From CBDFKB01 sp965248715 (GTDB taxonomy: Bacteria > Pseudomonadota > Alphaproteobacteria > Rhizobiales > Rhizobiaceae), in the NCBI GenBank assembly GCA_965248715.1, contig CBDFKB010000008.1:868001-932000 (forward strand): 64,000 nucleotides of DNA, read 5' to 3'. The number at the start of each line of letters is the position of its first letter. Positions within the stretch are counted from its first letter, which is position 1. Position numbers and translations under genes: made by a program. Shown piece by piece: positions 8,149-16,624 of the stretch. The notes beneath the pieces are model-generated. The model saw nothing but the letters and a program-made list of their open reading frames with translations. It did no database searches and was not told the origin of the DNA.

Positions 8149-9156
8149 ATGATATCCAAGTTTTTTGCCATGGCTATGATTTTCCTTGTTGTCGGTTCTG
8201 CTTATGCAAATGAACGCTTTAAGGTTAACTGGCTGACGATTTCGGATCCAGTTGAACTTGATAAAACTTGGAATGATGCTCTGGTTTACTTACCTGAACA
8301 ATTAGGTGGTGCTTTTGGTCGCCTAATTCGAGATGGTCGATTTGAAAAGGCAATTTCTCTGAACAACAAAGATAAAAAATGGCCGCTTATTGTTTTCATG
8401 CACTATTGTGAAGGCTTGGGGCATCATCGTGATGACATGAACCGCTTGTCCAAACTCGGTTTTATAGTAATTGGCCCAGACAGCTTCGCGCGAGAACACC
8501 GGCCATTGGGGTGCTACGAGGATCGTGCAAGGTATATCCGTTATTTTGATGCAGCAGTTGCTTTCCAGAAATCAGAGCTCGACTATGCGGTTCAAAAATT
8601 GGCGGCTTTTAATTGGATTGATAGGAAAAACTTTTTTCTCTTTGGCAGCGGAATGGGTGGTCTTGTTGTGGCTCACTATGAGGGCAATGAATTTGCTGGG
8701 CATCTGATTGAGGGTTGGGGGTGTAGAGGGCCCAACCCAATTTTTGACGGAATATGGGCACCACTTGATGTACGAGTGTTCACCACCGTTTCAAGAAACA
8801 CACCATTTTTGAGGAAAAACCCTGGATTCTCGGTAGATTGTGAAAGCTTCATAAAGCAACGAAAAGAAGGCATTTCAGTCGTTTTGGACCGACCGGCCCA
8901 TCAGGTGAGTTGGTATCCGAAATCTTTCAAGCCGATGATACGTTTTTTGATGCGTGATATGGGAGTAGAAGTCGGGCCCCTTTTGGAAGATACGCCGCAA
9001 ATATTGAAACGTTCGTCGGATGGAATTGAGCTGCGCGAAAAATGGTCCAATACGGCTGTCCATAAAACGGCCAAAGAGCATTGCGCAAAAAGTGGCAAGC
9101 ATATGCGACTGACGGGTGAACCATTCGACGGCATCTACAAATTCGTATGTGAGTGA
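8149..9156 (+). CDS. Secreted alpha/beta-hydrolase-fold protein with degenerate nucleophile motif
   Basis: 335 residues with a clear signal peptide (hydrophobic core IFLVVG, likely cut after AYA near residue 20). The body resembles the dienelactone-hydrolase side of the alpha/beta-hydrolase fold: WPLIVFMHYCEG (strand and oxyanion loop), LGFIVIGPDSFA, and FFLFGSGMGGLVVAHYEG where the nucleophile elbow should be. The expected GxSxG there reads G-S-G-M-G-G (166-171), so Gly168 occupies the usual Ser position; a late HQVSWYP could supply a His. A Cys-containing tail (HCAKSGKHM...KFVCE) ends the protein. Codon use is much more AT-rich than its neighbours, suggesting transfer. It may be a non-catalytic hydrolase-fold protein. 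Function unknown. Confidence 0.75.
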   Translation: MISKFFAMAMIFLVVGSAYANERFKVNWLTISDPVELDKTWNDALVYLPEQLGGAFGRLIRDGRFEKAISLNNKDKKWPLIVFMHYCEGLGHHRDDMNRLSKLGFIVIGPDSFAREHRPLGCYEDRARYIRYFDAAVAFQKSELDYAVQKLAAFNWIDRKNFFLFGSGMGGLVVAHYEGNEFAGHLIEGWGCRGPNPIFDGIWAPLDVRVFTTVSRNTPFLRKNPGFSVDCESFIKQRKEGISVVLDRPAHQVSWYPKSFKPMIRFLMRDMGVEVGPLLEDTPQILKRSSDGIELREKWSNTAVHKTAKEHCAKSGKHMRLTGEPFDGIYKFVCE

Positions 9157-9210
9157 AGGCAATGAAACGATTATCAGTGAAATTGTGCCGGCACCACGGT
9201 ATTGGATTAT

Positions 9211-10488
9211 TCAGTGACGGGGGGGTTCGCCTTCCTCTTCGTCTTCGGTAAACGAACGTGGGTCGAGCACATAAGATTCCGGCGTCATCGCCTTGCCCAC
9301 CGCCACCGCTTGGAAGTCGACCGTTTCCACATCAGCTGGCGGCGAGCGCTGCAAGGTGCGGTAGGATATAAACAGGGCCAGCACTACATGGGTGCCGCCG
9401 ATAGTGGCAAACAGGCCGAACACGCCGAGCCAGTCCATCACCGTTGCCGTCAATAGCGGCCCGACCATGGTGCCGAAACCGAACAGCATCAGCAATCCGG
9501 CCGAAATTTCGACGAAATCCTCCTGCTCGGCAAAATCGTTAGCGTGGGCTACTACCAGCGCGTAGATCGGATAAATTACTCCGCCGAACATCAGCACCAT
9601 GGTAAAGAATGGGACACTGGTGCCAGCTTCGAAATTGCCGTAACCGCTAAGTACCAGCCCCATCACCGCGCCAAACAGCGAAACCCCAATCATCACATAG
9701 CGCCGATCGACCATGTCGGACAATTTGCCGATTGGGTATTGGAATACTACCGAACCTACCAACGCCACCGCGATTAACGAGGCGATCTCGGCGTTCGACA
9801 TTCCCACCGACAGGCCAAACACTGGCGCGAAATTGCCCCAGGCGGACGAAATCATGCCGGCGAGCACCGCCCCGACCGCCGCCGCCGGCGAATTGGAATA
9901 GATCTTGCGCAGATCGAACCGCACCTTGGTCAGCGGTTGCGGTGACTGGGCCTTGGACAGCGCGGTTGGGATTACCGCCAGCGCGTATAGGATCGCGCCA
10001 TACATGAACATCATATGGGTGCTCGGGTCGCCGGTAGTGAGCACGTATTGCCCACCCATATAGGCGGTCTGGGTCACGATCATGTAGAGCGAAAACATGG
10101 TGCCGCGGTTTGCGTTGGTGATACGCTCGTTAAGCCAGCTTTCGACGATCATGTAGGAGCCGGAAAAGCACAAGCCGGCAATGCCGCGCAGCACTACCCA
10201 GCTATAAGCCTCGACGACCATGCCGTTGAGCAGCATGACGATGCACAGCGTCGCCGCCAGTGCGCCGAAACTGCGCACATGGCCGACCCGGCGCACCAGC
10301 AACGGAACCAATATGCAACCGGCGGTAAAACCGATCGCCCAGCCGGTGCCGATCAGGCCGATCTGGAAATTGGTGAACCCTTCCATTTGCGCCCGCACGG
10401 GGATCAAAATCGCATGCACACCGCCGCCGGCCATCAAAAACGCGGTGGAAACGAACAGAGCAAGAATGGGCAGCAACTGGCGGGCCAT
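9211..10488 (-). CDS. MFS transporter (YcaD-like)
   Basis: Inner-membrane transporter of about 425 residues with some twelve predicted helices, for example LLPILALFVSTAFLMAGGGVHAILIPV at the start. Motif A-like sequences are diverged (LVRRVGHVRSFG after helix 2, GKLSDMVDRRYVM after helix 8). The GLCFSGSYMIVESWLNERI region in helix 5 and its following loop is typical of the YcaD/CynX-like MFS group. The C-terminus is a soluble acidic tail. The frame starts at 10503, but the ATG at 10488 fits better. Substrate unknown. It is a single minus-strand gene, separated from the DNA glycosylase by a MITE-like element. Confidence 0.85.
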   Translation of the reverse strand: MARQLLPILALFVSTAFLMAGGGVHAILIPVRAQMEGFTNFQIGLIGTGWAIGFTAGCILVPLLVRRVGHVRSFGALAATLCIVMLLNGMVVEAYSWVVLRGIAGLCFSGSYMIVESWLNERITNANRGTMFSLYMIVTQTAYMGGQYVLTTGDPSTHMMFMYGAILYALAVIPTALSKAQSPQPLTKVRFDLRKIYSNSPAAAVGAVLAGMISSAWGNFAPVFGLSVGMSNAEIASLIAVALVGSVVFQYPIGKLSDMVDRRYVMIGVSLFGAVMGLVLSGYGNFEAGTSVPFFTMVLMFGGVIYPIYALVVAHANDFAEQEDFVEISAGLLMLFGFGTMVGPLLTATVMDWLGVFGLFATIGGTHVVLALFISYRTLQRSPPADVETVDFQAVAVGKAMTPESYVLDPRSFTEDEEEGEPPRH

Positions 10489-10631
10489 GGGCAGGTCTTT
10501 CAAACCGTATCAATAAGCGCCCGTTACAAGCCTTTTGGTGGCAAAACAAGCAATCAATGTCGGCGCCCTGTACAATTTTCGATCTGTGGTAATTCAATAA
10601 AATTTGTTGGGGCCAAAAGGCCGACAGGCCC

Positions 10632-10902
10632 TAGGGTCCGTTGACAATTATGGTTGTGGCGCCGGCGTGGCCCAATTGGCCGCTGGCAAGGCGCGAAAGG
10701 CGTCGTAGTGCTACCCACTTCAAGCTTTTCGCAACGAAGTCCAGGGGCCAAATGGGTAGCGTCCCAAAGGGATTTGGCCAAATTGCCCCGCTTTCGCGCC
10801 GCTCGTCGTCGAATATGCCCAGCATGCCCTTCCTTCTCACACCACGAAATTGGACCAATTTGATCAAACCGACACTACAACCATAATTGTCAACAGGCCC
10901 TA
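10632..10902. repeat. 271-bp MITE-like element with TTGACA-containing inverted ends
   Basis: Left end TAGGGTCCGTTGACAATT and the right end read inward TAGGGCCTGTTGACAATT form near-perfect inverted repeats of about 25 bp (continuing ATGGTTGT on both sides), flanked by TA. There is no open frame worth calling inside. The right end supplies the stop codon of the DNA glycosylase gene (10900-10902). It occupies most of the 10489-10899 gap. Confidence 0.8.
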
Positions 10903-11757
10903 ATCCTGCGCGAGGGATTGGTGGATTTTTATCAGGTCCTGCCAGGCCAATTTCTTTTGCGCCGGCTGGCGCAACAAATAGGCCGGATGCAAGGTGGGCA
11001 TGGCGCGAAACTGGCGGTCGGCAATGGTGATTTTTGCCCAGCGACCGCGTAACTTCAAAATGCCGTCGGTGGTTTTAAGCAGGGCTTTGGCTGCCGCGCC
11101 GCCTAGCACCACCACAAGCTTAGGGTCCATCAGCTGGATATGACGCTCGATGAACGGGCGGCACAATTCGGTCTCAATCGGCGTCGGTGTGCGGTTACCC
11201 GGCGGTCGCCAAGGTATGACATTGGTGATGTAGACATCTTCGCGTTTAAGGCCGATTGCGCCAAGCATGCGTTCGAGCAGCATGCCCGAACGGCCAACAA
11301 ACGGCAGGCCTTGGCTGTCCTCCTCGCGACCTGGCGCTTCACCGATCAACATGATCTTCGCTTGCGGATCGCCGTCTGCGAACACCAGATTGCGGGCTGA
11401 GTGGCGCAGATTGCAGCCATCGAAATCGGCCAGCGCCTGGCGTAGTTGGTCAAGATTTATCGCAGCACTCGCAAGCGAACGCGCATCGGCGACCGCCTGT
11501 TCGTCCGGGATGCGGGCATTGTCGAACCCGAAGGCCGATGATGGCTTGTTTGACGTGGTGGCGGTTTGCCGGCCCGCTGATTTTGTCTCAAGCGCAGTCT
11601 TGGCCGTATCGCGCGCTTGCTTGCGCTTTTCCTTTATCACGGCTGATTGTGCGAACCGGTCAACCGGCTGCTCTTCGAGGGCGATATCGACCCCAATGGC
11701 CACATACCATGCCGCCAGTTCCTGGATGTCCGGGTTTTCGCCGCTCGAAGCCGTCAT
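10900..11757 (-). CDS. Uracil-DNA glycosylase, family 4-like
   Basis: 285-residue DNA repair enzyme that would excise uracil arising from cytosine deamination. Motif 1 is GEAPGREEDSQGLPFVGRSG and motif 2 is HPAYLLRQP. The block ITNVIPWRPPGNRTPTP stands between them. The N-terminal 100 residues are a low-conservation extension. Classical thermophilic family-4 enzymes carry four Fe-S cysteines; here only GCNLRHSA and ELCRPF retain Cys, and the KCRPP Cys is Trp (PWRPP). As far as I recall this is usual for alphaproteobacterial homologues, so the cluster is probably absent or altered. The stop codon overlaps the TA end of the adjacent MITE-like element. It diverges from the ETF-QO gene. Confidence 0.9.
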   Translation of the reverse strand: MTASSGENPDIQELAAWYVAIGVDIALEEQPVDRFAQSAVIKEKRKQARDTAKTALETKSAGRQTATTSNKPSSAFGFDNARIPDEQAVADARSLASAAINLDQLRQALADFDGCNLRHSARNLVFADGDPQAKIMLIGEAPGREEDSQGLPFVGRSGMLLERMLGAIGLKREDVYITNVIPWRPPGNRTPTPIETELCRPFIERHIQLMDPKLVVVLGGAAAKALLKTTDGILKLRGRWAKITIADRQFRAMPTLHPAYLLRQPAQKKLAWQDLIKIHQSLAQD

Positions 11758-11936
11758 GGTCGATACCTAAATTGGCCAAGGTGCGAACCTACCGCCTCGG
11801 ACTGGCAATTCCAACTGTTGAACTTGCGTGAAGGAGCAACAGCAGTTCACTTATCGCTTGATTTTGCGATATGCCGCTGAAACAAAGGCGCGACATCGCC
11901 GGTATTAATCGATGCATAGAAGGGTAGGAGGTCGCC

Positions 11937-13649
11937 ATGTCGGAGACTGAAAACGAAATGCAAGGCAACCAAGCATTGCCACAACGCGAAGCGATGGAGT
12001 TCGACGTGGTAATCGTCGGCGCTGGGCCGGCCGGGCTTGCCGCCGCGATCCGGTTAAAGCAGATCAACCAGGAACTAACCGTCGTGGTTCTGGAGAAGGG
12101 GTCGCAAGTCGGCGCCCACATCCTATCAGGCGCCGTGGTCGATCCGATCGCGGTCGACCGGCTGATCCCCGACTGGAAAGACGATCCCGACCATCCATTC
12201 AAGACCCCGGTTAGCGCCGATGAGTTTTATCTAAGAAGTGAGAAGGGCGGCTTCAAACTGCCCAATTTCGCGTTCCCGCCCTTAATGAACAATCACGGCA
12301 ATTATATCGTTTCGCTTGGCAATGTGTGCCGCTGGCTTGCTGCGCGGGCCGAAGCCATGGAAATAGAAATCTATCCAGGTTTTGCCGCCGCCGAAGTTCT
12401 TTACGGCGACGATGGCCAGGTGATCGGCGTTGCCACCGGGGATATGGGAGTGGCAAAAGACGGCACCCCTGGCCCCAATTTCGAACGCGGCATGGCGCTG
12501 CTCGGCAAATACACCTTGATAGGTGAGGGGGTGCGCGGCTCGCTGGCCAAGCAACTGATTGCCAAATTCGATCTTGGTGCCGACAGTCCGCAGAAATTTG
12601 GCATCGGCATCAAAGAATTGTGGGAGGTCGATCCCGCCCAACACCAGCCCGGCTTGGTGCAGCACTCCTTTGGCTGGCCGCTCGATAGCGCCACCGACGG
12701 CGGGTCGTTCATCTATCACCTGGAAGACAATCAAGTCTCTGTCGGCTTTGTTGTCGCACTTGGCTACAAGAACCCCTATTTGTCGCCGTTTCAAGAGTTC
12801 CAGCGCTTCAAGACCCATCCCAAAGTGGCGCCAGTGCTGGAAGGCGGTAAACGCATTTCCTACGGCGCGCGCGCGATTACCCAGGGCGGCTGGCAGTCGG
12901 TTCCCAAACTGTGTTTCCCCGGTGGCGCGCTGATCGGCTGTTCGGCCGGTTTCGTCAACGTGCCGCGCATTAAGGGTTCGCACAACGCCATGCTGTCCGC
13001 CATGATGGCGGCGAAAAATGTAGCAGAGGCGATTGCCGCCGGCCGCGCTGGCGATGAATTGACCGCCTATGATGACCAATGGCGGGCCAGCGACATCGGC
13101 AAGGATCTCAAAAAAGTCCGCAATGCCAAACCGCTGGTTGCCCGCTTCGGCACAATTTGGGGTACGTTTGCCAGCGGTTTCGACATGTGGTGCAACACGG
13201 TTTTTGGCGGCTGGTCGCCGTTTGGTACTTTAAAACACAAGAAGGCCGACTATCAGGCCACCGAACCGGCAGCCAATCATTCACCGATCGACTATCCCAA
13301 ACCCGATGGCAAATTGACCTTCGACCGCCTGTCGTCGGTATTTCTGTCCAATACCAACCATAGTGAAGAGCAGCCGGCACACCTGCACGTGGCTGATTTG
13401 GAGTTGCAAAAGACTTCTGAATTAGGGGTCTATGGCGGACCAACAGCGCGTTTTTGCCCGGCCGGCGTCTATGAGTGGGTGGATAGCGACGGCAATCTGC
13501 TGGTTGGCACCGACACATCAGATGCGCGTTTTGTGGTCAATTTCCAGAACTGCGTGCACTGCAAAACCTGCGACATCAAGGACCCGAACCAGAATATCAA
13601 TTGGGTTCCGCCCCAGGGCGGCGAGGGGCCAGTCTACCCGAACATGTAG
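11937..13649 (+). CDS. Electron transfer flavoprotein-ubiquinone oxidoreductase
   Basis: Inner-membrane-associated FAD and 4Fe-4S protein of 570 residues that passes electrons from ETF (acyl-CoA and amino-acid dehydrogenases) to ubiquinone. The N-terminal FAD motif is DVVIVGAGPAGLAAAIRL near residue 25. The ubiquinone-binding/FAD domain carries GGWQSVPKLCFPGGALIGCSAGFVN near 320-345. The C-terminal ferredoxin-like domain holds the cluster ligands RFCPAGVYEW and NCVHCKTCDIKDP. Length and order are normal. The ATG at 11937 follows AGGAGG and is well supported. The last 217 coding nucleotides are duplicated exactly at 16352-16568. Confidence 0.96.
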   Translation: MSETENEMQGNQALPQREAMEFDVVIVGAGPAGLAAAIRLKQINQELTVVVLEKGSQVGAHILSGAVVDPIAVDRLIPDWKDDPDHPFKTPVSADEFYLRSEKGGFKLPNFAFPPLMNNHGNYIVSLGNVCRWLAARAEAMEIEIYPGFAAAEVLYGDDGQVIGVATGDMGVAKDGTPGPNFERGMALLGKYTLIGEGVRGSLAKQLIAKFDLGADSPQKFGIGIKELWEVDPAQHQPGLVQHSFGWPLDSATDGGSFIYHLEDNQVSVGFVVALGYKNPYLSPFQEFQRFKTHPKVAPVLEGGKRISYGARAITQGGWQSVPKLCFPGGALIGCSAGFVNVPRIKGSHNAMLSAMMAAKNVAEAIAAGRAGDELTAYDDQWRASDIGKDLKKVRNAKPLVARFGTIWGTFASGFDMWCNTVFGGWSPFGTLKHKKADYQATEPAANHSPIDYPKPDGKLTFDRLSSVFLSNTNHSEEQPAHLHVADLELQKTSELGVYGGPTARFCPAGVYEWVDSDGNLLVGTDTSDARFVVNFQNCVHCKTCDIKDPNQNINWVPPQGGEGPVYPNM

Positions 13650-13679
13650 ATGGCGAAGCGTTGCTGGCGGTAGCGGCGT

Positions 13680-15452
13680 TCAATTGCCGGTCAGGCAATT
13701 ATAGGAAACCTGGTCGGGCATTGCGCTGCAACGCTTTGCCTGCTTGATGTGGTGTTTCCAGGCATAGCGGTTGGCATTATCGCCAATCTCAACTTTGTGC
13801 TCGAAGGTTTTGAACGCTTCAATCGCTGTCTGCGAGGAGGCCATAGCAGCCGTTGTCAATTTTTCGCGCCGGCGTTTGGCGATTTCCGCCTCCAGGATTT
13901 CGCTGTCGGCTTTCGGCAGGCTGGTGAGGACGTCGTCATATAAGGCGACCCGATAGAGCGCATAGGCCGTTCCGTAGTCGAGCTTGGCGAACAGCACTTT
14001 GCGTTCAGCCGGCGCAAATTCTGCCAACTCCTGGCCTCCCGCGAATGCATCATTTATTTCCGCAATTTTTTCGACCCTTCGGTTATCCGGCAATTCCGCG
14101 TAGATATCGGCAAGCTGATTGGAAAGCTTGATCCCAAAATTGTAGTGGATATCTCGACCGGCGGCAGCCAGCAGATAGGCTTTGTCAAAATCACGCCCCG
14201 GTACCAGTTGGTCCTTTAGGGCCGGCGTATTTTCCTCGAAATAGCCGTGATAGTGCTCCAGCAATTTCTCGTCGACAAATTGTGGCGCCCGCAGATAGCG
14301 GGCGGCGGCGGCGCGCAGTGTCGGATCATCGTTGACGATCAGTGCGAACATGGCATTCAGGAATGCAGGCTCGCGTGGCCGCTCCTGCGGTGGAAGATTG
14401 CGCAACTTGCCGATAAATTCGGCCTGTTCCTGGTTGGAAAATCCGCTGCCTAGCAAAACCGCGCCGGCGACATCTGCGGTTCGTTCTGGTGAATTTTCTA
14501 AATAGCTGTCCAGGCGTTGGGATTGCTGGGTATCCGAATTGCCGATTGTCGTTTTTAGGAATTCGCGCTGCTTTGTATCGATCGATTGCGCGAATGCGCG
14601 GCCAATGGAAAACAATTGGTGCAGGAAACCATCGCTCGGCGCCGGCACGGGTGCAACTGGCTGTGATTGGGTGGGAAGCGCTAGTGCGAAGAAAAAACTT
14701 CCATCGAGATTGTCCAAGCAGGGAGGACCCTCCTGATGATTAACGTTTATGAGATTGATCGCGTCAGCATTGATCGCTTCCGCCTTGGTAACCAGTAGAC
14801 GATCATGGGCCGCGTCCACGCCCGGTGTTTGCTGATCGGTCAAATATTTGAGTTCGATGTTAAACGTTTGATCTTCCATTACCGCTTTGCTGATATCCAA
14901 CCAAAACGTCGTCGCGGGACGAACCACTTGGCCCGATCCGCCGAACTCCGGGTCGAAATCATCAGCGTTTGTATCCGCACAAGCGATCGGTTGGCGATTT
15001 TCAATCGTAATTCCGATCTTCTTCGTGTTTTTTTCGAACAGCAGATCGTACTGAAATACTGAATTATCGAACTCATCTTGGTTTCCGCGTTGAAAATTCG
15101 GCGCCGGCCGGCTCGATATTTTGATGCCGGGAATGCCACTGCCGGCGCTTTCGAATTTCGCCCAAATGGCAGCTTTGTGGAATTCGCCGGTTTTGCCAGC
15201 GCGGATGGCCATGTATCTGTAGGCGCCCAAGGCGACGATTATCATTAACAGTGAAACAAAAGTGCCGGCCAACACCTTGCCGAGAATTCCCCAATTCTTG
15301 GCGAAAAACAGCACAAAAATCACTAGGAACGCCAATGCGATGGCGATCATTGCGATCGCCGGGCGCTCGGCCAGCATGTTGTAAAATCCCTGGGCCAGCG
15401 ACAACAAATTGTCAGTCGCGGTCTCAGGCTTGACGTTGGTCGGGTCTGGCAT
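13680..15452 (-). CDS. Unknown membrane-anchored protein
   Basis: About 590 residues of no family I recognise. Near the N-terminus two hydrophobic helices (AIAMIAIALAFLVIFVLFF and VLAGTFVSLLMIIVALGAY) anchor it, and the rest should be in the periplasm or cytoplasm. Residues about 70-270 look like a beta-rich domain with Cys residues (PIACADTN, PPCLDN). The remaining half is alpha-helical and resembles HEAT/TPR-like solenoid packing (PTLRAAAARYLRAP, ERKVLFAKLDYGTAYALYRVALYDDV). The C-terminus has CSAM and SYNCLTGN. I use the ATG at 15452; the upstream extension would run through a MITE-like end. It converges on ETF-QO with only a 30-nt gap. Confidence 0.7.
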   Translation of the reverse strand: MPDPTNVKPETATDNLLSLAQGFYNMLAERPAIAMIAIALAFLVIFVLFFAKNWGILGKVLAGTFVSLLMIIVALGAYRYMAIRAGKTGEFHKAAIWAKFESAGSGIPGIKISSRPAPNFQRGNQDEFDNSVFQYDLLFEKNTKKIGITIENRQPIACADTNADDFDPEFGGSGQVVRPATTFWLDISKAVMEDQTFNIELKYLTDQQTPGVDAAHDRLLVTKAEAINADAINLINVNHQEGPPCLDNLDGSFFFALALPTQSQPVAPVPAPSDGFLHQLFSIGRAFAQSIDTKQREFLKTTIGNSDTQQSQRLDSYLENSPERTADVAGAVLLGSGFSNQEQAEFIGKLRNLPPQERPREPAFLNAMFALIVNDDPTLRAAAARYLRAPQFVDEKLLEHYHGYFEENTPALKDQLVPGRDFDKAYLLAAAGRDIHYNFGIKLSNQLADIYAELPDNRRVEKIAEINDAFAGGQELAEFAPAERKVLFAKLDYGTAYALYRVALYDDVLTSLPKADSEILEAEIAKRRREKLTTAAMASSQTAIEAFKTFEHKVEIGDNANRYAWKHHIKQAKRCSAMPDQVSYNCLTGN

Positions 15453-15480
15453 GAATGCTCCGTTCAAAGTTGGAAGCAAG

Positions 15481-15508
15481 CCCCACTTCCAATTTGCCAC
15501 AGGCCCTA
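15481..15508 (-). repeat. Solo MITE-like end upstream of the unknown membrane protein
   Basis: On the minus strand this reads TAGGGCCTGTGGCAAATTGG, a diverged match to the TAGGGCCTGTTGACAATT ends. It lies 29 nt upstream of the ATG at 15452, in the promoter region of that gene. The TTGACA core is mutated here. I see nothing else in 15509-15651. Confidence 0.45.
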
Positions 15509-15651
15509 GTTCTGGCCGGCGCACCAACTATAGCATGGCTGTCGAACGCTAGAAATATATATAGCCGGCGAACAAACTAGATTTCACCATCGTAGATTAT
15601 TGAAATTGTCTTGAATGTATTGGGATTTCCCAAAGCACCGTTGGTATTAGG

Positions 15652-16351
15652 TTACTGAAACGCGGTTTCATTAAACGAGCGCAGTTTGCGTGAATGTAAC
15701 CGCTCCGGTGGCATTGCCCGCAGTTTTTCCAATGCCAATATACCGATCCGTAAATGTTGGTCGACCTGGCGTTTGTAAAATTCGGTGGCCATGCCGGGAA
15801 GCTTCAGTTCGCCATGCATGGGGCTTGTCGGAGACGCACAGCAACGTTCCGTACGGTACCCGGAAACGAAATCCATTGGCGGCAATGGTGCCCGATTCCA
15901 TATCAAGGCCAATCGCGCGCGACTGCGAAAGCCGTTGCATCGGACCGGTATGCTCGCGCAGTTCCCAATTTCGGTTGCCGATGGTCGCGACAGTGCCGGT
16001 GCGCATGATCTTTTTTAGTCCGTAACCCGAAAGGCCGGTGGTTTCCGCCACCGCCTGTTCGAGGGCGATTTGCACCTCCGCCAGGGCCGGCACCGGTACC
16101 CATAAAGGCAGATCCTCATCGAGTACATTGTCCTCGCGCACATAGGCATGGGCCAACACATAGTCGCCCAGCGACTGGGTGCTGCGCAACCCGGCGCAAT
16201 GGCCAAGCATCAGCCAGGTGTGTGGCCGCAATACCGCAACGTGGTCGGTGATCGTCTTGGCATTGGAAGGGCCGACGCCGATATTGATCATCGTGATCCC
16301 GCATTTATCGTCACGGGTTAGATGGTAGGCTGGCATTTGCGGTTGACGTAG
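15652..16351 (-). pseudogene. Truncated, frameshifted copy of the amn 3' end
   Basis: By eye this 700-nt stretch matches 19939-20637, the 3' part of the intact amn, with only two differences: one substitution next to the stop codon, and a one-base T insertion near 15820 that shifts the frame inside SDKPLHGELK. The 5' half of amn is missing; at 16351-16357 the sequence switches, within a shared TGGCGG, to a copy of the ETF-QO 3' end. It has no start codon of its own and cannot make a normal enzyme. Confidence 0.95.
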
Positions 16352-16568
16352 TGGCGGACCAACAGCGCGTTTTTGCCCGGCCGGCGTCTATGAGTGGGTG
16401 GATAGCGACGGCAATCTGCTGGTTGGCACCGACACATCAGATGCGCGTTTTGTGGTCAATTTCCAGAACTGCGTGCACTGCAAAACCTGCGACATCAAGG
16501 ACCCGAACCAGAATATCAATTGGGTTCCGCCCCAGGGCGGCGAGGGGCCAGTCTACCCGAACATGTAG
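16352..16568 (+). pseudogene. Copy of the ETF-QO 3' end
   Basis: 16352-16574 is identical by eye to 13433-13655: the last 72 codons of the ETF-QO gene, its TAG stop and six following bases. It encodes the whole 4Fe-4S ligand region (RFCPAG and NCVHCKTC) but lacks the FAD domain and any start. It is fused head-on to the truncated amn copy through TGGCGG. Confidence 0.95.
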
Positions 16569-16624
16569 ATGGCGGTCGCTTTCTCGGGCGCTCTATGGGT
16601 TCTTGTTGGTATTTTCCCGCAATA

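Noticed and set aside
15652..16574. Functional second AMP nucleosidase
   Set aside because: It lacks the N-terminal half and carries a one-base insertion. It is a duplication scar.
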